64,000 nucleotides of DNA from an uncultured Lachnospiraceae bacterium (GTDB lineage Bacteria > Bacillota > Clostridia > Lachnospirales > Lachnospiraceae): NCBI GenBank assembly GCA_947566705.1, contig CANOLA010000003.1:1-64000 (forward strand), in the 5' to 3' direction. The notes beneath the pieces were generated by a model. It ran no database searches. It was not told the origin of the DNA and was given only the letters and a program-made list of their open reading frames with translations. The position numbers and the translations under genes were made by a program. Below are positions 63,706 through 64,000 of the stretch, one piece after another; the stretch's first letter is position 1; each line of letters starts with the position of its first letter.

Positions 63706-64000
63706 CTACGTATCTTTTGTTTTTGTGAAGATACCGTCAAGCTGTGCCTTAAGGTTCTTCAGACTGTCAACGACATTTTCATAATCCATGCGTTTCGGTC
63801 CCACAATACCGATAGTACCTTTCACGCCGTCCCCCAGATCATAGGTTGCAGTCACAACACTGCAGTCCTTTAAGGTCTGTACCGGGGTTTCATTTCCTAT
63901 ATAAACCTGAATTCCTGTCTCGTTTTCCTGGTCTGACAGGGATTCTGTTACAAGGCTTATCAGTTCATCCTTTTCCTCAAATGCGGAAAGCAGGTTGGTT
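63706..64000 (-). CDS. hrcA: heat-shock repressor HrcA, C-terminal part
   Basis: The frame read from the window edge ends in GVKGTIGIVGPKRMDYENVV and KNLKAQLDGIFTKTKDT, characteristic of the HrcA C-terminus. HrcA represses the dnaK operon by binding CIRCE. Only the last 97 codons are in the window; the start and the expected CIRCE operator lie outside. It is 83 bases upstream of grpE, the standard hrcA-grpE-dnaK-dnaJ order. Confidence 0.93.
   Translation of the reverse strand, partial: TNLLSAFEEKDELISLVTESLSDQENETGIQVYIGNETPVQTLKDCSVVTATYDLGDGVKGTIGIVGPKRMDYENVVDSLKNLKAQLDGIFTKTKDT

Overview
The window reads as chromosomal DNA of a low-to-mid GC anaerobic Firmicute of the class Clostridia, most likely a gut Lachnospiraceae. 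The evidence is pyruvate phosphate dikinase, dimeric glycyl-tRNA synthetase, the ireB-ruvX-DUF1292 block, hrcA-grpE-dnaK-dnaJ followed by prmA-rsmE-mtaB, strong AGGAGG ribosome binding sites, and the serC-serA-DUF1015 trio. No rRNA or tRNA gene and no IS transposase was seen. Nearly all genes are on the minus strand; the plus-strand genes are a TetR regulator, a repeat-rich coiled-coil gene, aroC and an HPr-like gene. No gene-free stretch exceeds 300 bases once start codons are corrected.

Layout from left to right, with minus-strand genes transcribed right to left. Positions 117-10041 hold an M16 peptidase, era, a small yqzL-like gene, recO, a lipoprotein gene, glyS and ppdK. Positions 10301-16326 hold an mscS channel divergent from a TetR regulator, then a three-gene acyl-activation cassette (condensation-like protein, acyl carrier protein, AMP ligase) with an alpha/beta hydrolase upstream. 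Positions 16605-28118 hold a visibly AT-richer accessory cluster: BlaI-type repressor, MacB-type ATPase, BlaR1-type metalloprotease sensor, two radical SAM/SPASM enzymes, an 80-residue Cys-containing candidate precursor, a half-size permease, a subtilisin fused to a degenerate acyl-carrier-like domain, an ABC exporter and a full-size FtsX-type permease. Positions 28167-41830 hold an AlbA/Schlafen-type regulator, serine synthesis (serC, serA), branched-chain amino acid genes (leuB, ilvD, ilvB), yajC, tgt and a GH13 alpha-glucosidase. Positions 42098-46618 hold a pentadecad coiled-coil protein, aroC and a secreted Ig-like repeat protein. Positions 46694-54154 hold mtaB and the conserved ireB-ruvX-DUF1292-rnj-(mltG remnant)-trmR-U32 block, with a GH32 sucrase inserted. 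Positions 54283-64000 hold an HPr-like gene, thiI with a cysteine desulfurase, rsmE, prmA, a J-domain coiled-coil gene and the dnaJ-dnaK-grpE-hrcA heat-shock operon.

The most interesting system is the 11.5 kb accessory cluster, which looks like a radical SAM RiPP (ribosomally made, post-translationally modified peptide) pathway. Its first gene (blaI) and its first radical SAM gene each carry a nearly identical 16-bp sequence (15 of 16 bases) just after the promoter -10 box. This suggests the BlaI-type repressor controls both the sensor/ATPase unit and the peptide-maturation unit. The subtilisin-ACP-like fusion would be the leader protease, the ABC exporter the export route, and the MacB-type ATPase with the FtsX permeases a self-protection or export pump. 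These roles are inference from family membership and gene order.

A second theme is two families of palindromic intergenic repeats. Family A is a unit of three consecutive hairpins (about 80 bp), with copies at 10221, 29711 and 31201. Two copies lie across the stop codon of the preceding gene and are flanked by short direct repeats. Family B is a two-hairpin unit in tandem between dnaK and grpE, with compensatory base changes between copies; it supplies the last codons of grpE.
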